A DNA stretch of 64,000 bases from Vreelandella subglaciescola (GTDB lineage: Bacteria; Pseudomonadota; Gammaproteobacteria; Pseudomonadales; Halomonadaceae): NCBI RefSeq assembly GCF_900142895.1, contig NZ_LT670847.1, forward strand, positions 1,984,001 to 2,048,000. The letters are read 5' to 3'. Shown piece by piece: positions 1 through 7,979 of this stretch; positions within the stretch are counted from its first letter, which is position 1; the number at the start of each line of letters is the position of its first letter. Below the pieces are notes generated by a model. It was not told the DNA's origin. It saw nothing but the letters and a program-made list of their open reading frames with translations, and did no database searches. The position numbers and the translations under genes were made by a program.

Positions 1-1635
1 TGGAAGAACGACCTGGTGCTGCCGGGCGAAGCGCTGTCCCACGCCGCCGATGACGACGCCCACTTTGCCGCCCGGGTTTACGAAGCCTACGTGCGCCACC
101 TGCGCGCCTACAACGCGGTGGATTTTGACGACCTGATTCTGCTGCCGGTGGTACTGCTGCGCGATAGCCCCGAGGTATTAGCGCGCTGGCAGCGCAAGAT
201 TCACTACATGCTGGTAGACGAATACCAGGACACCAACGTCAGCCAGTACCTGCTGGTGAAGCTGTTGATGGCCGATCGCCAAACCTTCACCGTGGTTGGC
301 GACGATGACCAGTCGATCTACGCCTGGCGCGGTGCACGGCCGGAAAACCTGATTACCCTGGGCGAAGATTTCCCGCGCCTGAAGGTCATCAAGCTGGAGC
401 AGAACTACCGCTCCACCGGGACGATTTTGCGCGCCGCCAACGCGCTGATCGCGCATAACCCCCACGTGTATGAAAAAACGCTGTGGTCGCAGATGGGCGA
501 CGGCGCGGCAATCCGCGTGGTGGTCAACCGCCACGAAGAGGCCGAGGCCGAGCGCGTGGCCAGCGAAATCCTCACCCGCCGGATCAAGGAATCCGCCGCC
601 TGGCGGGACTTTGCCGTGCTTTACCGCGGCAACTTTCAGGCGCGGCTATTAGAGCTCAAGCTGCAGCACTACCAGATTCCCTACAAGATCTCCGGCGGCA
701 CCTCGTTCTTCTCCCGGGGCGAAATCAAGGATGCCATGGCCTACTTGCGCCTGTTGATCAACCCCGCCGACGATAACGCCTTTTTGCGCATCGTTAACGT
801 ACCGCGCCGCGAGATCGGCCCCTCGACGCTTGAGAAACTCGCCAACTACGCCACCGAACGGGGCACCGCGCTGTTCGCCGCCTGCCATGAGATGGGCCTT
901 GAGCAGCACCTGCCCGAACGCGCCGTGGAGCGGCTGACGCGCTTTACCCAGTTTATTGACGGCGCGCGCCGGCGCATGGATAGCGGCGATGCGATTGCCG
1001 CCATCCGCCAGATGATGACCGAAATGGACTACGAAGCCTGGCTGTATCAGAACGCCAGCGCGCCCACCGTGGCCGAGCGGCGCATGGGCAACGTGTGGAT
1101 ATTGATTGACCAGCTGGAAAAATCGCTTAATCGCGACCCCGAAGACAATAGTCCTGAAGACAGCAACTCTGAAGACACGGATTCAACAGCCACCGAAACC
1201 GACAGCGTCGACGCGGCCATCTCAAGGCTGGTGCTGCGCGATATTCTCGAACAGCAGGCCGAAGAAGACGACTCCGACCGCGTGCAGCTTCTGACCATGC
1301 ACGCCTCCAAGGGGCTGGAGTTCCCCCACGTTTACCTGATGGGGCTGGAAGAGGATTTGCTGCCCCACCGCAACGCCGTGGAAAACGGCAGCGTAGAAGA
1401 AGAGCGCCGGCTGGCCTACGTGGGTATTACCCGCGCGCGCCGCACGCTGACGCTGACGCTTGCGCGCCAGCGCAAAACCTACGGCGAGCTGTCGGACTGC
1501 ACTCCGAGCCGCTTTTTGGACGAGCTGCCGGCGGAAGACCTGGACTGGGAAGGCCGTCCGGATAAAGAAGACCCCGAGAAAAAGCAGGCCCGCGGGCAAA
1601 GCGCGCTGGCCGATCTGCGTTCGTTAATCAACTAA
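1..1635 (+). CDS. rep: ATP-dependent DNA helicase Rep, 3' part (5' end outside window)
   Basis: Superfamily 1 helicase that unwinds DNA 3' to 5' and helps forks pass protein roadblocks. The reading frame is open from base 1, so the N-terminus with the Walker A motif lies upstream of the window. Visible in order are motif II (DEYQDT), motif III (GDDDQSIYAWRGA), motif IV (EQNYRS), motif V (TMHASKGLEF) and motif VI (YVGITRAR). The E/D pattern and the short C-terminal tail ending ALADLRSLIN fit Rep better than UvrD. A Ser/Asp/Glu-rich insertion lies around bases 1130-1212, shortly before motif V. The gene ends at a strong hairpin shared with the convergent cytochrome gene. Confidence 0.93.
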   Translation, partial: WKNDLVLPGEALSHAADDDAHFAARVYEAYVRHLRAYNAVDFDDLILLPVVLLRDSPEVLARWQRKIHYMLVDEYQDTNVSQYLLVKLLMADRQTFTVVGDDDQSIYAWRGARPENLITLGEDFPRLKVIKLEQNYRSTGTILRAANALIAHNPHVYEKTLWSQMGDGAAIRVVVNRHEEAEAERVASEILTRRIKESAAWRDFAVLYRGNFQARLLELKLQHYQIPYKISGGTSFFSRGEIKDAMAYLRLLINPADDNAFLRIVNVPRREIGPSTLEKLANYATERGTALFAACHEMGLEQHLPERAVERLTRFTQFIDGARRRMDSGDAIAAIRQMMTEMDYEAWLYQNASAPTVAERRMGNVWILIDQLEKSLNRDPEDNSPEDSNSEDTDSTATETDSVDAAISRLVLRDILEQQAEEDDSDRVQLLTMHASKGLEFPHVYLMGLEEDLLPHRNAVENGSVEEERRLAYVGITRARRTLTLTLARQRKTYGELSDCTPSRFLDELPAEDLDWEGRPDKEDPEKKQARGQSALADLRSLIN

Positions 1636-1645
1636 CGTTCAGGCA

Positions 1646-1697
1646 CAAAAAACCCCGCAGGGCCGGCGGCTGAAAACCGGCTCCTGCGGGGTTTGGC
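1646..1697. terminator. Bidirectional rho-independent terminator between rep and cytochrome gene
   Basis: The stem arms AACCCCGCAG (1651-1660) and CTGCGGGGTT (1684-1693) pair perfectly, with a further inner CCGG/CCGG pairing. An A-run at 1647-1652 provides the U-tract for the minus strand and a short GTTT follows on the plus strand. It sits between convergent genes and should end both transcripts. Confidence 0.85.
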
Positions 1698-1730
1698 GAA
1701 TGCGGCTAACGCACGCTTACTGGCTTCTAT

Positions 1731-2612
1731 TTACTGGGACTCTTCCACCATGTAGTCAACGGATGCCTTGACCTCATCGTCAGACAGGCCAGCCTGGCCG
1801 CCTTTGGCCGGCATGGCGTTAAAGCCGTTGATGGCGTGGTCGTAGAGGGTGTCTTTGCCCTTTTCAATGTGCGAAGCCCACTGCTCGGCGTTACCCACCA
1901 CCGGAGCACCGGCAGCACCGGTGGCGTGGCAGGCCATGCAGGCCTTGTCGAAAACGGCTTTACCATCAATGCTTGCCCAGGCGGATTCGCCGCCGGCCGT
2001 GTCTTCGGCCTGAGCCTGGTCACCGGCTTCTTCAGCGCTTGCGTCATCTGCCGCGGCGGTGTCTTCCTGCGTGGCAGCGTCGGCGCTTGCGCTATTTTCC
2101 TTGGCGCTATCTTCAGCGCTATCTTCAGCGCTCTCTTCCGTAGCGTCTTTGGCCGGGGCGCCTTCGGCGTCGGGGACGTCCATCACCGGCTCGACCATAT
2201 AGGCCACGGCGGCGTGCATGTCGTCATCGCTTAAGCCTGGGTTGCCGCCTTTGGCCGGCATGCCGTTAAAGCCGTTGATGGCGTGGTCTAAAAGCGTATC
2301 AAAGCCCTTATCCACCCGCGCCGCCCACTGGTCTTCATCGCCGCGTACCGGCGCACCCGCTACGCCCGAGTCGTGGCAAACGGAACATACCTGGCCATAA
2401 ATGCCTTCGCCGTCGGCGCCGCCGCCGTCATCGCTACTGCTGGCCGCCGGTGCGGCGGAGGCGCTGCCACAATCCTGACTTGCCAGGCAGACTTCGCCCA
2501 CCGGCGCGAGACGCTCGGCAATGGCGTCTTTATCCACGGCCGCCTGGGCGCCAGACACGCTCACCAGCACACCGAGGGCCGCCAGCCCGCTTTTGATCAG
2601 CTTGAAATCCAC
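1731..2612 (-). CDS. Tandem dihaem c-type cytochrome (cytochrome c5 family)
   Basis: Exported electron-transfer protein with two class I cytochrome c domains. Numbered from the longest frame, haem motifs are CSVCH (about 79-83) and CMACH (about 228-232). Each is followed by a conserved NGFNxMPAKGG segment whose Met is the expected sixth haem ligand. A signal peptide is evident at the N-terminus, and a VCxxxxDC cysteine pair typical of c5 precedes domain 1. The two domains are joined by a low-complexity linker of roughly 60 residues rich in Ala, Glu, Asp and Ser. I chose the GTG at 2612 because GAGGTG lies at good distance upstream. Two further in-frame GTG codons reach 2621. It probably donates electrons in the periplasm; the partner cannot be told from context. 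Confidence 0.85.
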   Translation of the reverse strand: MDFKLIKSGLAALGVLVSVSGAQAAVDKDAIAERLAPVGEVCLASQDCGSASAAPAASSSDDGGGADGEGIYGQVCSVCHDSGVAGAPVRGDEDQWAARVDKGFDTLLDHAINGFNGMPAKGGNPGLSDDDMHAAVAYMVEPVMDVPDAEGAPAKDATEESAEDSAEDSAKENSASADAATQEDTAAADDASAEEAGDQAQAEDTAGGESAWASIDGKAVFDKACMACHATGAAGAPVVGNAEQWASHIEKGKDTLYDHAINGFNAMPAKGGQAGLSDDEVKASVDYMVEESQ

Positions 2613-2740
2613 TCTCACCACCTCATTAGTATTATCATCGAAACCTGCGCGCGGCGGCGCCGTTCGGCGGTTTGCCGTGACGCCCGGACGAGCCTATCGG
2701 GCTAGTATACCGACAACGCTGATCTCGGGAAAATAGCGGG

Positions 2741-3646
2741 TTAACCAGCGGCCAGCCCGCGGGCACGGTGGCGGCGCAGGCGCTGGCTGATAATGCCGTA
2801 GCGCGGGCCGGCAATAAACGCCAGCAGCAGGAACACGCCGGTCATCACCGCCATCATGCCGCCGATGGAAACATCCCAGCGCACGGCCAGATAATAGCCG
2901 CTAACGCTTGCCGCGGTGGAAATCAGCGCGCCGAGTGCCAGCATCAGCCAGAGGCGGTCGGTGAGCAGGTAAGCCGCCGCCGGCGGCACGATGGCGAAGG
3001 CGATGAACAGCACTGCCCCCACGGCGTCAAAAGCGGCTACGGCGGTAGAGCTGGTCAGCATCAGCAGCGCATAGAACAGCACCCCCGGCGCAAAACCCAA
3101 TGCCTTGGCCAGCGCCGGGTCAAAGGTCGAAAGCTTGAGCTCTTTGAAGAACGCGCCGACAAACAACAGGTTAAGCGTCAGCATGATGGTCATCGAGACC
3201 ACCGCCTGGGGGACGTGATAGCCGAGTATTTCCACGGTATCCAGCCACACAAAGCCGATTTCGCCCAGCAGCACCGTGTGGGTGTCGATGTGGACATCGT
3301 TGGCGTAGACGTTTAACAGCAGCACGCCGATGGAGAACAGCGCCGGAAATACCAGCCCGATGGCGGCGTCCTGCTTCATGCGCTTGGAGCTGGCCAGAAG
3401 CTCAGTGAGAAACACCGTGAGCAGGCCGGTGAGCGCCGCGCCGATCAGCTGCACCGGGCCGCTCTGGTGATGGGTCAACAGCCACACCACGACAATGCCG
3501 AACACGATCGAGTGACTGATCGCGTCGGACAGCATACTGTTGCCGCGCAGCACCAGAAACGTGCCGACGATGGACGACGCCGTGCCGACCATCGCTCCCA
3601 CCAGCATGATCTGTAACTCTGCGTTGTTGAAAAATGCCTCGAGCAT
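2741..3646 (-). CDS. Metal ABC transporter permease (ABC-3 family), second permease
   Basis: Inner-membrane permease of the ZnuB/MntD/SitD family, 301 aa with about eight hydrophobic segments and the family-typical N-terminal GTASSIVGTFLVLRG stretch. It is the last gene of a four-gene minus-strand operon encoding binding protein, ATPase, permease and permease, 16 bp after the first permease. Substrate is inferred from the operon to be Mn(II), possibly also Fe or Zn. It ends with a short basic tail (RLRRHRARG). Confidence 0.9.
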   Translation of the reverse strand: MLEAFFNNAELQIMLVGAMVGTASSIVGTFLVLRGNSMLSDAISHSIVFGIVVVWLLTHHQSGPVQLIGAALTGLLTVFLTELLASSKRMKQDAAIGLVFPALFSIGVLLLNVYANDVHIDTHTVLLGEIGFVWLDTVEILGYHVPQAVVSMTIMLTLNLLFVGAFFKELKLSTFDPALAKALGFAPGVLFYALLMLTSSTAVAAFDAVGAVLFIAFAIVPPAAAYLLTDRLWLMLALGALISTAASVSGYYLAVRWDVSIGGMMAVMTGVFLLLAFIAGPRYGIISQRLRRHRARGLAAG

Positions 3647-3662
3647 TATCGCCTCTGCCGCT

Positions 3663-4766
3663 TTATTGATGGGTGTTAAAGGTTGCCGTGATGCGCTGCG
3701 CCTGGCGCACGCCCGACGGCGTCAGCTGCCACTCGCGCGGGCGGGGCGAGGTCAAAAACCCCTGGCGCCGCAGGCGGTAAAGCGCCAACGCAGTCAACGC
3801 GCTGCGGCTAAGCCAGGGGCTACGCTCGCTTTCGTCTTGCTCGAGGCGCGTCTGGTAGAGCACATAGAGGATCTGGCGCTTTTGCAGCGACCAGCGTTGC
3901 CGGGCAAGACGCAGCACTTCCCACAGAATCCCGCGGCCGGGGGCAATCGCCAGCGACACCAGCACGATGGCCGAGGCGCTGAGGATAATCAGCGGCCCGG
4001 TGGCCAGCCCGCGGCCCAGGGTGCTCAGCGTGGCGCCGGAAATCCCGCTGATCACGCCGATAAACGCCGAAATCATCACCATGCCGCCCAGGTGACGGCT
4101 CCACTGCCGCGCAGCCACCGCCGGTGCCACGATCATCGCGGCCATCAGCACCACGCCGACCATTTGCAGCCCGACCACCACGGCCAACGTGATCATGGTG
4201 GTCAGCAGCACTTCGATCAGCGTCACCGGCATGCCCAGGGTGCGGGCAAACTCAGCGTCAAAGGTGACCAGCTTGGCCTGCTTCCACAGCGCTGCGAGAA
4301 TCCCCAGTGCTGCGAACGTAATGCCGCCCATGACCCACACATCCGAGCGCAGCGTGGCCGCCGCCTGGCCGAACAGGAAAGCATCAAGCCCGCCCTGAGA
4401 GGCGTTTTCCGTGCCCTGAATATAGGTCAGCAGCACCACCCCGATGGCGAAGAACAGGCTCAGGCAAACGCCCAGCGCGGCATCGGTCTTGAGCCGGCTC
4501 AGGCGCGTCAGTGCCAGCATCAGCAGCGCGGCCAGCCCGCCGGTCACCGCCGCGCCGACAATAATGCTGCCCATATTGCGGCTGCCGGCCACAATAAAAC
4601 CGAGGCATACGCCGGGCAGCGCCGCGTGCGAAATGGCATCGCCCAGCAGGCTTTGCCCGCGCAGCACCGCAAAGCTGCCCAGCGCACCGCTGATAATGCC
4701 GAGAAACGCAGCCCCCATGACCACGTTTTGAAAGGTGTAATCACCCAGAAGAGATAGCCAGGACAT
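3663..4766 (-). CDS. Metal ABC transporter permease (ABC-3 family) with C-terminal cytosolic domain
   Basis: First permease of the manganese-type transporter, 367 aa. The N-terminal 280 residues form the membrane domain, starting from GSFAVLRGQSLLGDAISHA, a classic ABC-3 segment. The last 80 or so residues are hydrophilic and resemble a winged-helix segment (ALTALALYRLRRQGFL), as in TroC/MntC proteins with a DtxR-like appendage. The start is 3 bp after the ATPase stop, so translation is probably coupled. The role of the appendage is unknown; metal sensing or assembly would be a guess. Confidence 0.9.
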   Translation of the reverse strand: MSWLSLLGDYTFQNVVMGAAFLGIISGALGSFAVLRGQSLLGDAISHAALPGVCLGFIVAGSRNMGSIIVGAAVTGGLAALLMLALTRLSRLKTDAALGVCLSLFFAIGVVLLTYIQGTENASQGGLDAFLFGQAAATLRSDVWVMGGITFAALGILAALWKQAKLVTFDAEFARTLGMPVTLIEVLLTTMITLAVVVGLQMVGVVLMAAMIVAPAVAARQWSRHLGGMVMISAFIGVISGISGATLSTLGRGLATGPLIILSASAIVLVSLAIAPGRGILWEVLRLARQRWSLQKRQILYVLYQTRLEQDESERSPWLSRSALTALALYRLRRQGFLTSPRPREWQLTPSGVRQAQRITATFNTHQ

Positions 4767-4769
4767 GGA

Positions 4770-5597
4770 TTATTCGGCTCGCTCCGTTGCGGTGAAGGCG
4801 GGTGCCCCGGTGGTGTCGAACACGCTGCTTGCGTTAGCCACATCGTGCTTATCCAGCAAGGCAATCTGGCCGCCGTAGGCGCGCTTGAGGTTGTCGCCGG
4901 TGAACACCTCGTCAATCGGCCCCGAGGCAATCACCTCGACGTTGAGCATCAGCAGCCAGTCAAAGTAGCGCTGTACGGTCTGCAGATCGTGGTGCACCAC
5001 AATCAGGGTTTTGCCCGCATCGCGCAGGCGCCGCAGAATGTCGATAATCGCCCGCTCGGTGGTCGCATCCACGCCGGCCATGGGCTCGTCGAGAAAGTAA
5101 ATATCGGCCTGCTGCACCAGCGCGCGGGCGAGAAACACCCGCTGCTGCTGGCCGCCGGAAAGCTGGCTGATCTGGCGGCCGGCAAAGTCGTGCATGCCGA
5201 CCATTTCCAGCGCCTCAAGCGCTTCGTGGCGCTCCTTGCGCCCGGGGCGTTTGAGCCAACCCAGGCGGCCGTAAAGGCCCATCATCACCACATCGAGCAC
5301 GGTAGTAGGGAAATCCCAGTCCACGCTCGAACGTTGGGGCACATAGCCGATACGCTTGCGCTGCGCCTTGTACGACTGGCCGTGGAAGCTCACGCTGCCC
5401 GAGAGCGACGGCACCAGCCCTAAAAGGCTTTTGATAAAGGTACTTTTGCCCGCGCCGTTAGGGCCGACAATACCGGCCATCACGCCCGCGGGAATAGCCA
5501 GATTGACGTCCCAGAGCACCGGCGTGTTGTGGTAGCTGACGGTCAGGTGCTTGACCTTGACGGCGGCATCGGTATCCATAACGTCTCTTTTTTGCAT
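4770..5597 (-). CDS. Metal ABC transporter ATP-binding protein
   Basis: ATPase subunit that powers the manganese-type importer. Walker A is GPNGAGKST (about 45-53), the signature is LSGGQQQR, Walker B is YFLDEP and the switch His is in VVHHDL. I kept the first ATG because GAGG lies 5 nt upstream of it, inside the end of the binding-protein gene, and the stop/start run directly together as TAAATG. A second ATG at 5579 is possible. The last 25 residues extend past the usual ATPase fold. Confidence 0.92.
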   Translation of the reverse strand: MQKRDVMDTDAAVKVKHLTVSYHNTPVLWDVNLAIPAGVMAGIVGPNGAGKSTFIKSLLGLVPSLSGSVSFHGQSYKAQRKRIGYVPQRSSVDWDFPTTVLDVVMMGLYGRLGWLKRPGRKERHEALEALEMVGMHDFAGRQISQLSGGQQQRVFLARALVQQADIYFLDEPMAGVDATTERAIIDILRRLRDAGKTLIVVHHDLQTVQRYFDWLLMLNVEVIASGPIDEVFTGDNLKRAYGGQIALLDKHDVANASSVFDTTGAPAFTATERAE

Positions 5598-6590
5598 TTA
5601 CGCCTCGTCGAAATCCCACTGCTCAGCCCAGGATTCAAGCGCTGCGGGGAGCGGTGCGACTTCGCCGCCCAGCGCCTCGACAATGGCTTGGGTGTTGGCG
5701 CGCAGCATGCCGATGTAAGTGCCGTCGGCGGTATCGTTGGCGCCCATTGCGTCGGAGTAGAGCTGGCCACCAATAACGACCTCATGGCCGCGTTGTTCAG
5801 CCGCCTGGATCACCGCCTGAATGGTGCGCGGATTGATCGTGCTTTCGATAAACACCGCCGGCACCTCGCGGTCGATCACCACGTCGGACATGCGACGAAT
5901 ATCGGCAATGCCGGTTTCGGTATCGGTACTGATGCCCTGAATCCCTTCCACTTCGATGTTGTAGGCGCGGCCGTAATAGTTGAACGCATCGTGGGCGGTG
6001 ACCAGAATGCGCTGCTTTTCGGGGATAGTGGCAACGCTGTCTTCGATCCACTCGTGCAGCGCCGCGAGCTGCGCCGCGTAGGCCTCGGCGCGATCGCGAA
6101 TGGCGTCTTCGCACTCGGGGCGCGCCTCACTCAGCGTATCGCTGACGGTCTCCACGGTTTGTGCCCAAATCGACACGTCCATCCACAGGTGCGGATCGAT
6201 GCCGTAGACGTCCTGAGCGGTCAGCAGCTGCGCCGGATCAATCGATTCCGGCGCCACCGCCACGGTGGTTTTCTGGCGCGAAAAGTTATCCAGCACGTCG
6301 CCCAGCTGGCCTTCGAGCGCATACCCCGAATACAGGATCTGGTCAGCGTCGCGCAGGGTTTTTACGTCGTTGGCGCTGGCCTGATACAGGTGCGGGTCAA
6401 CGCCCGGGCCCATCATTGCCTCAACCGCCACGCACTCACCGCCGACTTCGCGGGCCACGTCAGCAATCATGCCGATGGTGGTCACCACGTTCAGCGGTGC
6501 CTGTTCAACGTCGGCTTGCCCGGCGCCGGCATGGGCCAGCGGGGCGGCCAGAGCCAGCGTCAGCAAGGAAGCGGCGTAGCGGGTCGTCAT
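5598..6590 (-). CDS. Periplasmic metal-binding protein of ABC transporter (TroA/SitA/MntA type)
   Basis: Captures the metal ion in the periplasm and delivers it to the two permeases. The start at 6590 gives a clean signal peptide ending in AHAG and has GGAGA 8 nt upstream. The candidate ligands are His in DPHLY, His in DPHLW, Glu in VFIEST and Asp near LYSDAMG. A His-His-Glu-Asp set is the one known from manganese/iron binding proteins rather than zinc-specific ZnuA, and the long His-rich loop of ZnuA is absent. First gene of the operon, directly downstream of the palindromic candidate operator and divergent from mntR. Confidence 0.9.
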   Translation of the reverse strand: MTTRYAASLLTLALAAPLAHAGAGQADVEQAPLNVVTTIGMIADVAREVGGECVAVEAMMGPGVDPHLYQASANDVKTLRDADQILYSGYALEGQLGDVLDNFSRQKTTVAVAPESIDPAQLLTAQDVYGIDPHLWMDVSIWAQTVETVSDTLSEARPECEDAIRDRAEAYAAQLAALHEWIEDSVATIPEKQRILVTAHDAFNYYGRAYNIEVEGIQGISTDTETGIADIRRMSDVVIDREVPAVFIESTINPRTIQAVIQAAEQRGHEVVIGGQLYSDAMGANDTADGTYIGMLRANTQAIVEALGGEVAPLPAALESWAEQWDFDEA

Positions 6591-6610
6591 GGGGCAGTTC
6601 TCCAAGGCGG

Positions 6611-6657
6611 TATAGTTTAGCGTAAAGCTATAAAGTAAGCCTTGGCTAAGTTTAGCC
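6611..6657. promoter_or_regulatory. Candidate MntR operator/promoter region upstream of the metal transporter operon
   Basis: Two palindromes lie 20-70 bp upstream of the binding-protein start. One is the imperfect 22-mer at 6611-6632 (arms TATAG/CTATA around a TTTAGCG core). The other is the perfect 14-mer GGCTAAGTTTAGCC at 6644-6657. The stretch is AT-rich against its surroundings. DtxR/MntR regulators bind such TTAGC-containing dyads and repress under manganese excess. The position between the divergent operon and mntR supports the call, but binding is inferred. No convincing -35/-10 pair was identified. Confidence 0.55.
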
Positions 6658-6891
6658 AGCCGCCCATTCAAATACAAGACGCATTCGCCAATGCGATAGC
6701 GTCAGCCGCGAGAGTTGTCAGCCGGTCGGGAAAGGAGGGGGGAGGAAAAGAAGCAGTGAGAAACGCCGACCGTCACGTTCCCGGGTCGGCTTACTGCCGT
6801 GGTGCAAAGTGCGCTAACATGGGATGCCGTTAGCTTTTATTCTCATTAACTCCTTCTGATTAACCCTTATGCCGATACGTCTGATGCCTTC

Positions 6892-7362
6892 ATGAGTCAC
6901 GATCAAACGCCCCAGAGCGCACCCCAAAATGCCAGCGTTGATGCGCTGCCGCCGGTCAAACAGCACGCGCGCCAGTACGCCACGGTGCGCCAGGCCCATG
7001 AAACCGAGCTGATTGAAGATTACGTCGAGCTGATTGGCGACCTGCTGACCCACCGTGGCGAAGCCCGGGCAACGGATATTGCCGCGCGCATGGGCGTCAG
7101 CCAGGCCACCGTGTCGAAGATGATCCGCCGGCTCAACGAGCTTGAGCTGGTCACCAACCGCCCCTATCGCTCGCTGTTTCTGACCGAAGCCGGCCACGCC
7201 ATGGCCAAGGCCTCCCGCGAGCGCCACGACATCATGCTCAACTTCCTGCGCGCGCTCGGCGTCAGCGACGACGCCGCGCGCATCGACGCCGAAGGCATGG
7301 AACACCACGTCTGCGATGAAACCCTCGACGTCATGCAGCGCTTTATTGCCGCTTCGCGTTAA
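6892..7362 (+). CDS. mntR: Manganese transport regulator MntR (DtxR family)
   Basis: Metal-dependent transcription regulator of 156 aa that should repress the neighbouring ABC importer when Mn(II) is abundant. Residues about 45-90 form the winged helix-turn-helix (GEARATDIAARMGVSQATVS, then KMIRRLNELELV). The dimerisation/metal domain follows, with the typical EGMEHHVCDET segment carrying Glu, His and Cys metal ligands. It is divergent from the transporter operon with a 301-bp intergenic region. Its stop codon abuts the stop of the convergent toxin gene with no base between them. Confidence 0.92.
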   Translation: MSHDQTPQSAPQNASVDALPPVKQHARQYATVRQAHETELIEDYVELIGDLLTHRGEARATDIAARMGVSQATVSKMIRRLNELELVTNRPYRSLFLTEAGHAMAKASRERHDIMLNFLRALGVSDDAARIDAEGMEHHVCDETLDVMQRFIAASR

Positions 7363-7635
7363 TCACTCCTGAAATAAATCAGTGTGACTGCCCATACGCG
7401 CTAACTGTAATTCATCGCCGTCAACGCGATACAGCAGCAACCAATCCGGTTCTATATGCGCGTCTCGGTAGCCTTTCCAGTTTCCCCGCAGGGCGTGGTC
7501 TTGATAAGCGTCGGGCAGAGGTTTTTGCTCGATCAGCAGGCCAAGCAATTCCCGCAGCTTGGCCATGTCCTTGGCGCGTTTCTGGAGGCGCTTTACGTCC
7601 CGTTTGAACTGACGGGTGCGTACCGGCGTCAGCAT
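7363..7635 (-). CDS. Type II toxin, YafQ/RelE family mRNA interferase
   Basis: A 90-aa basic protein with the YafQ layout: TRQFKRDVKRLQKR at the N-terminus, then PLPDAYQDHALRGNWKGYRDAHIEP in mid-protein (cited in parts: DHALRGNWKGYRD, HIEPDWLLLYR), and a C-terminal LARMGSHTDLF with the catalytic-type His. Such toxins cleave mRNA on the ribosome. The start codon overlaps the antitoxin stop by one base (TGATG), the usual translational coupling of TA pairs. Confidence 0.88.
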   Translation of the reverse strand: MLTPVRTRQFKRDVKRLQKRAKDMAKLRELLGLLIEQKPLPDAYQDHALRGNWKGYRDAHIEPDWLLLYRVDGDELQLARMGSHTDLFQE

Positions 7636-7892
7636 CAGATACCCAAGTCCTCAAACAGGCCATCGGCGCTCTCGGAGCGCTTGCCCTTGCCCGATTCCAG
7701 CTCATCCATTGCCGCGGCAGTCGTGGAATTGGGTACCTGAACGGTAAAAGGCAGACGCTGCTCATCGGCGATACGTATCATCAACAGACGGATGGCGTCA
7801 GAGGCCGACAGCCCCATTGCTTCAAGCGCTGCGGTGGCGCGTTCTTTGGTTTCACGATCGATGCGGGCGCGTACTACGGCATCGCTACTCAT
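7635..7892 (-). CDS. Type II antitoxin, RelB/DinJ family
   Basis: An 85-aa partner of the YafQ-like toxin. The N-terminal part (VRARIDRETKERATAALEAM, then GLSASDAIRLLMIRIA) is the ribbon-helix-helix DNA-binding region of DinJ-type antitoxins. The acidic C-terminus (DELESGKGKRSESADGLFED) would wrap the toxin. The start at 7892 is chosen because a perfect AGGAGG lies upstream; the frame extends further to 7931 without support. The complex is expected to autorepress its own promoter in the AT-rich 7893-7979 stretch. Confidence 0.88.
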   Translation of the reverse strand: MSSDAVVRARIDRETKERATAALEAMGLSASDAIRLLMIRIADEQRLPFTVQVPNSTTAAAMDELESGKGKRSESADGLFEDLGI

Positions 7893-7979
7893 GGTATTTC
7901 CTCCTTTATAGTAGCTACATTGTAGACACAAATAGGCAGTTTTGCATCAGGATCTTGCTGGCTGCTGCTTTCGGCATCA

